From NCBI GenBank assembly GCA_945877255.1, contig CAMCRE010000003.1, positions 62,001 through 126,000 on the forward strand: 64,000 nt of DNA, in the 5' to 3' direction. How positions within the stretch are numbered: position 1 is the stretch's first letter; the number at the start of each line of letters is the position of its first letter. This stretch comes from an uncultured Erysipelotrichaceae bacterium (GTDB lineage: Bacteria; Bacillota_I; Bacilli_A; Erysipelotrichales; Erysipelotrichaceae). Both the position numbers and the translations under genes were made by a program. Of this stretch, positions 62,954 through 64,000 are shown one piece after another. Under the pieces are notes generated by a model. The model was not told the origin of the DNA, searched no databases, and was given only the letters and a program-made list of their open reading frames with translations.

Positions 62954-64000
62954 ATGCAATTAAATAAAAATGATGTTTTTATTGTGGATATTATTGATAT
63001 GAATATTGATGGATTTGGTATAGCTAAAATTAATGGCTTCCCTATTTTCATTGAAAATACTATTACAAATGAAGTTTGTGAAATTAAAATGATTAAAGTG
63101 ACTAAAAAATATGGAATTGGTAAACTTTTGAGAATTATTAGCGAATCAAAAAATCGTGTTGCTATTCATGATCCTAAAGGTACTTGGGTGGGCACGATGC
63201 CTTTACAGCATCTTAATTACGAAACACAACTGTTATTAAAACAACAGTTTGTTGCACAAACATTAAAAAAAGTTGGTGGTTTGAATATTAATGTTGCATC
63301 AACATTACCATGTGATGCTTTAGTTGGCTATCGCAACAAAGCACAAATACCTGTGCGAATGATTGATAATGTGTTGACTACTGGTTTTTATCGTAAAAAT
63401 TCACATACTTTAATTCCAATTGAAGATTTTATTATTCAAGATAAGTATATTGATTTTGTTGTTTTAAAAGTGCGTGATATTTTAAGAAAATATCATATTC
63501 TTGCTTATGATGAAATAACGCATTCTGGTGTCATAAGGGAAATTATTGTGCGTCGCTCTGCCAAGTTAAAACAAGTTCAAGTTGTTTTAGTCGCACTAAT
63601 TCAGTCTTTCCCCCACCAACAAGTAATTATTGATGAAATTTGTCAAATTGAAGAAGTTGTTAGTGTTGTATTAAATATTAATTCTAAAATCACTAATGTG
63701 ATTTTAGGTGATGAAAATATTATACTTTATCGTGATGATTATATTTTCGATGAACTTTTTGATTTAAAATTTAAAATTAGTTCTCGCTCATTTTATCAAG
63801 TAAATCATTTTCAAACTGAAAAATTGTATGCATTGGCATATCAACTTGCCAATTTACAATCGTCTGATATTGTTTTAGATGCTTATTGTGGTATTGGGAC
63901 GATTGGTTTACCAATTGCTAAAAAAGTTAAACATGTTTATGGTATTGAAGTCGTGGCAGATGCCATTACTATGGCGAATGAAAACATTAAATTAAACAAC
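62954..64000 (+). CDS. RlmCD/TrmA-type 23S rRNA uracil-5 methyltransferase, 3' end cut
   Basis: Reads open for 349 codons to the window edge. A TRAM domain (residues about 1-55) precedes the RNA-binding domain and the SAM domain (SRSFYQVNHFQTEKLY, VLDAYCGIGTIGLPIAKK). The four iron-sulfur cysteines usual in this family are missing: the CGGCxLQHL position reads TWVGTMPLQHL, followed by NYETQ. The catalytic Cys lies beyond the window. GAGGTG precedes the ATG. Confidence 0.9.
   Translation, partial: MQLNKNDVFIVDIIDMNIDGFGIAKINGFPIFIENTITNEVCEIKMIKVTKKYGIGKLLRIISESKNRVAIHDPKGTWVGTMPLQHLNYETQLLLKQQFVAQTLKKVGGLNINVASTLPCDALVGYRNKAQIPVRMIDNVLTTGFYRKNSHTLIPIEDFIIQDKYIDFVVLKVRDILRKYHILAYDEITHSGVIREIIVRRSAKLKQVQVVLVALIQSFPHQQVIIDEICQIEEVVSVVLNINSKITNVILGDENIILYRDDYIFDELFDLKFKISSRSFYQVNHFQTEKLYALAYQLANLQSSDIVLDAYCGIGTIGLPIAKKVKHVYGIEVVADAITMANENIKLNN

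Noticed and set aside
9427-64000. Mollicute-type code with TGA as Trp
   Set aside because: TGA ends many genes exactly at overlaps or terminators (for example rsgA at 8594), and Trp is written TGG, so the standard code applies.

Overview
The window is strongly AT-rich, reads with the standard code (TGA is a stop) and has strong AGGAGG-type ribosome binding sites. Its gene content is that of a low-GC Gram-positive (Firmicutes) chromosome: rapZ-yvcK(glmR)-whiA, prkC-stp-rsgA, DivIB, sortase B, FakA, an Asp23 protein, YhaM, MgtE and pyruvate:ferredoxin oxidoreductase. The PFOR, the ThiXYZ-type uptake system and the small genome-like gene packing point to a fermentative, nutrient-salvaging organism, perhaps from the Erysipelotrichia or a nearby lineage. 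The lineage is inference. Most genes are on the minus strand.

Layout. 1-1333: an edge fragment, a GIY-YIG/DUF4357 protein and an unknown small protein. 1655-3734 (+): a UgtP/MGDG-type glycolipid glycosyltransferase and a UPF0104/MprF-type membrane protein. 3762-12725 (-): a long housekeeping operon rlmN-stp-prkC-rsgA-rpe-thiN-membrane peptide-GNAT-ROK kinase-M29 aminopeptidase-unknown. 12823-14223: RibU-like ECF S component, then inorganic pyrophosphatase (+). 14249-21541 (-): an eight-gene operon that matches the uncharacterised enterobacterial yhfYUTSXW/php cluster plus an added compact amidase-signature protein. 21600-24087: an AmiE/beta-lactamase-fold lipoprotein, then a secreted protein of unknown family preceded by a 15-codon leader ORF. 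24329-27136: TPP riboswitch, thiamin-binding protein and ThiXYZ-type ABC transporter. 27168-38478: yhaM, a glycosyltransferase-RecX fusion, a two-component system, priA, two tandem mgtE genes, nadE with a degenerate glutaminase domain, and rpsO with a structured leader. 38610-43173: FAD oxidoreductase (+) and PFOR (-).

43289-48860 is the most accessory-looking stretch: a small HTH protein with an operator-like inverted repeat, a yvfRSTU-type ABC transporter plus DesK/DesR-type two-component cassette rich in AGA codons, and an IS200/IS605 element whose tnpA carries a one-base frameshift just before its catalytic tyrosine. 48944-57752 is an envelope and division block (class A beta-lactamase-like protein, fakA, Asp23 protein, divIB, murG, sortase B, YitT, DUF1461, a RidA with a Cys-rich tail, CNNM/CorC protein). 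rpsU follows. At 58572-59318 lies a type III toxin-antitoxin locus of the CptIN kind: promoter, two 48-bp RNA repeats, attenuating terminator and toxin gene. The window ends with tRNA-His, whiA-yvcK-rapZ (-), mnmM (+) and the 5' part of an RlmCD-like methyltransferase that lacks the usual iron-sulfur cysteines.

The best candidates for little-described biology are the CptIN locus, the yhf-type operon with its amidase-like member, the glycosyltransferase-RecX fusion, the degenerate NadE, the Cys-tailed RidA and the leader-peptide/secreted-protein pair.
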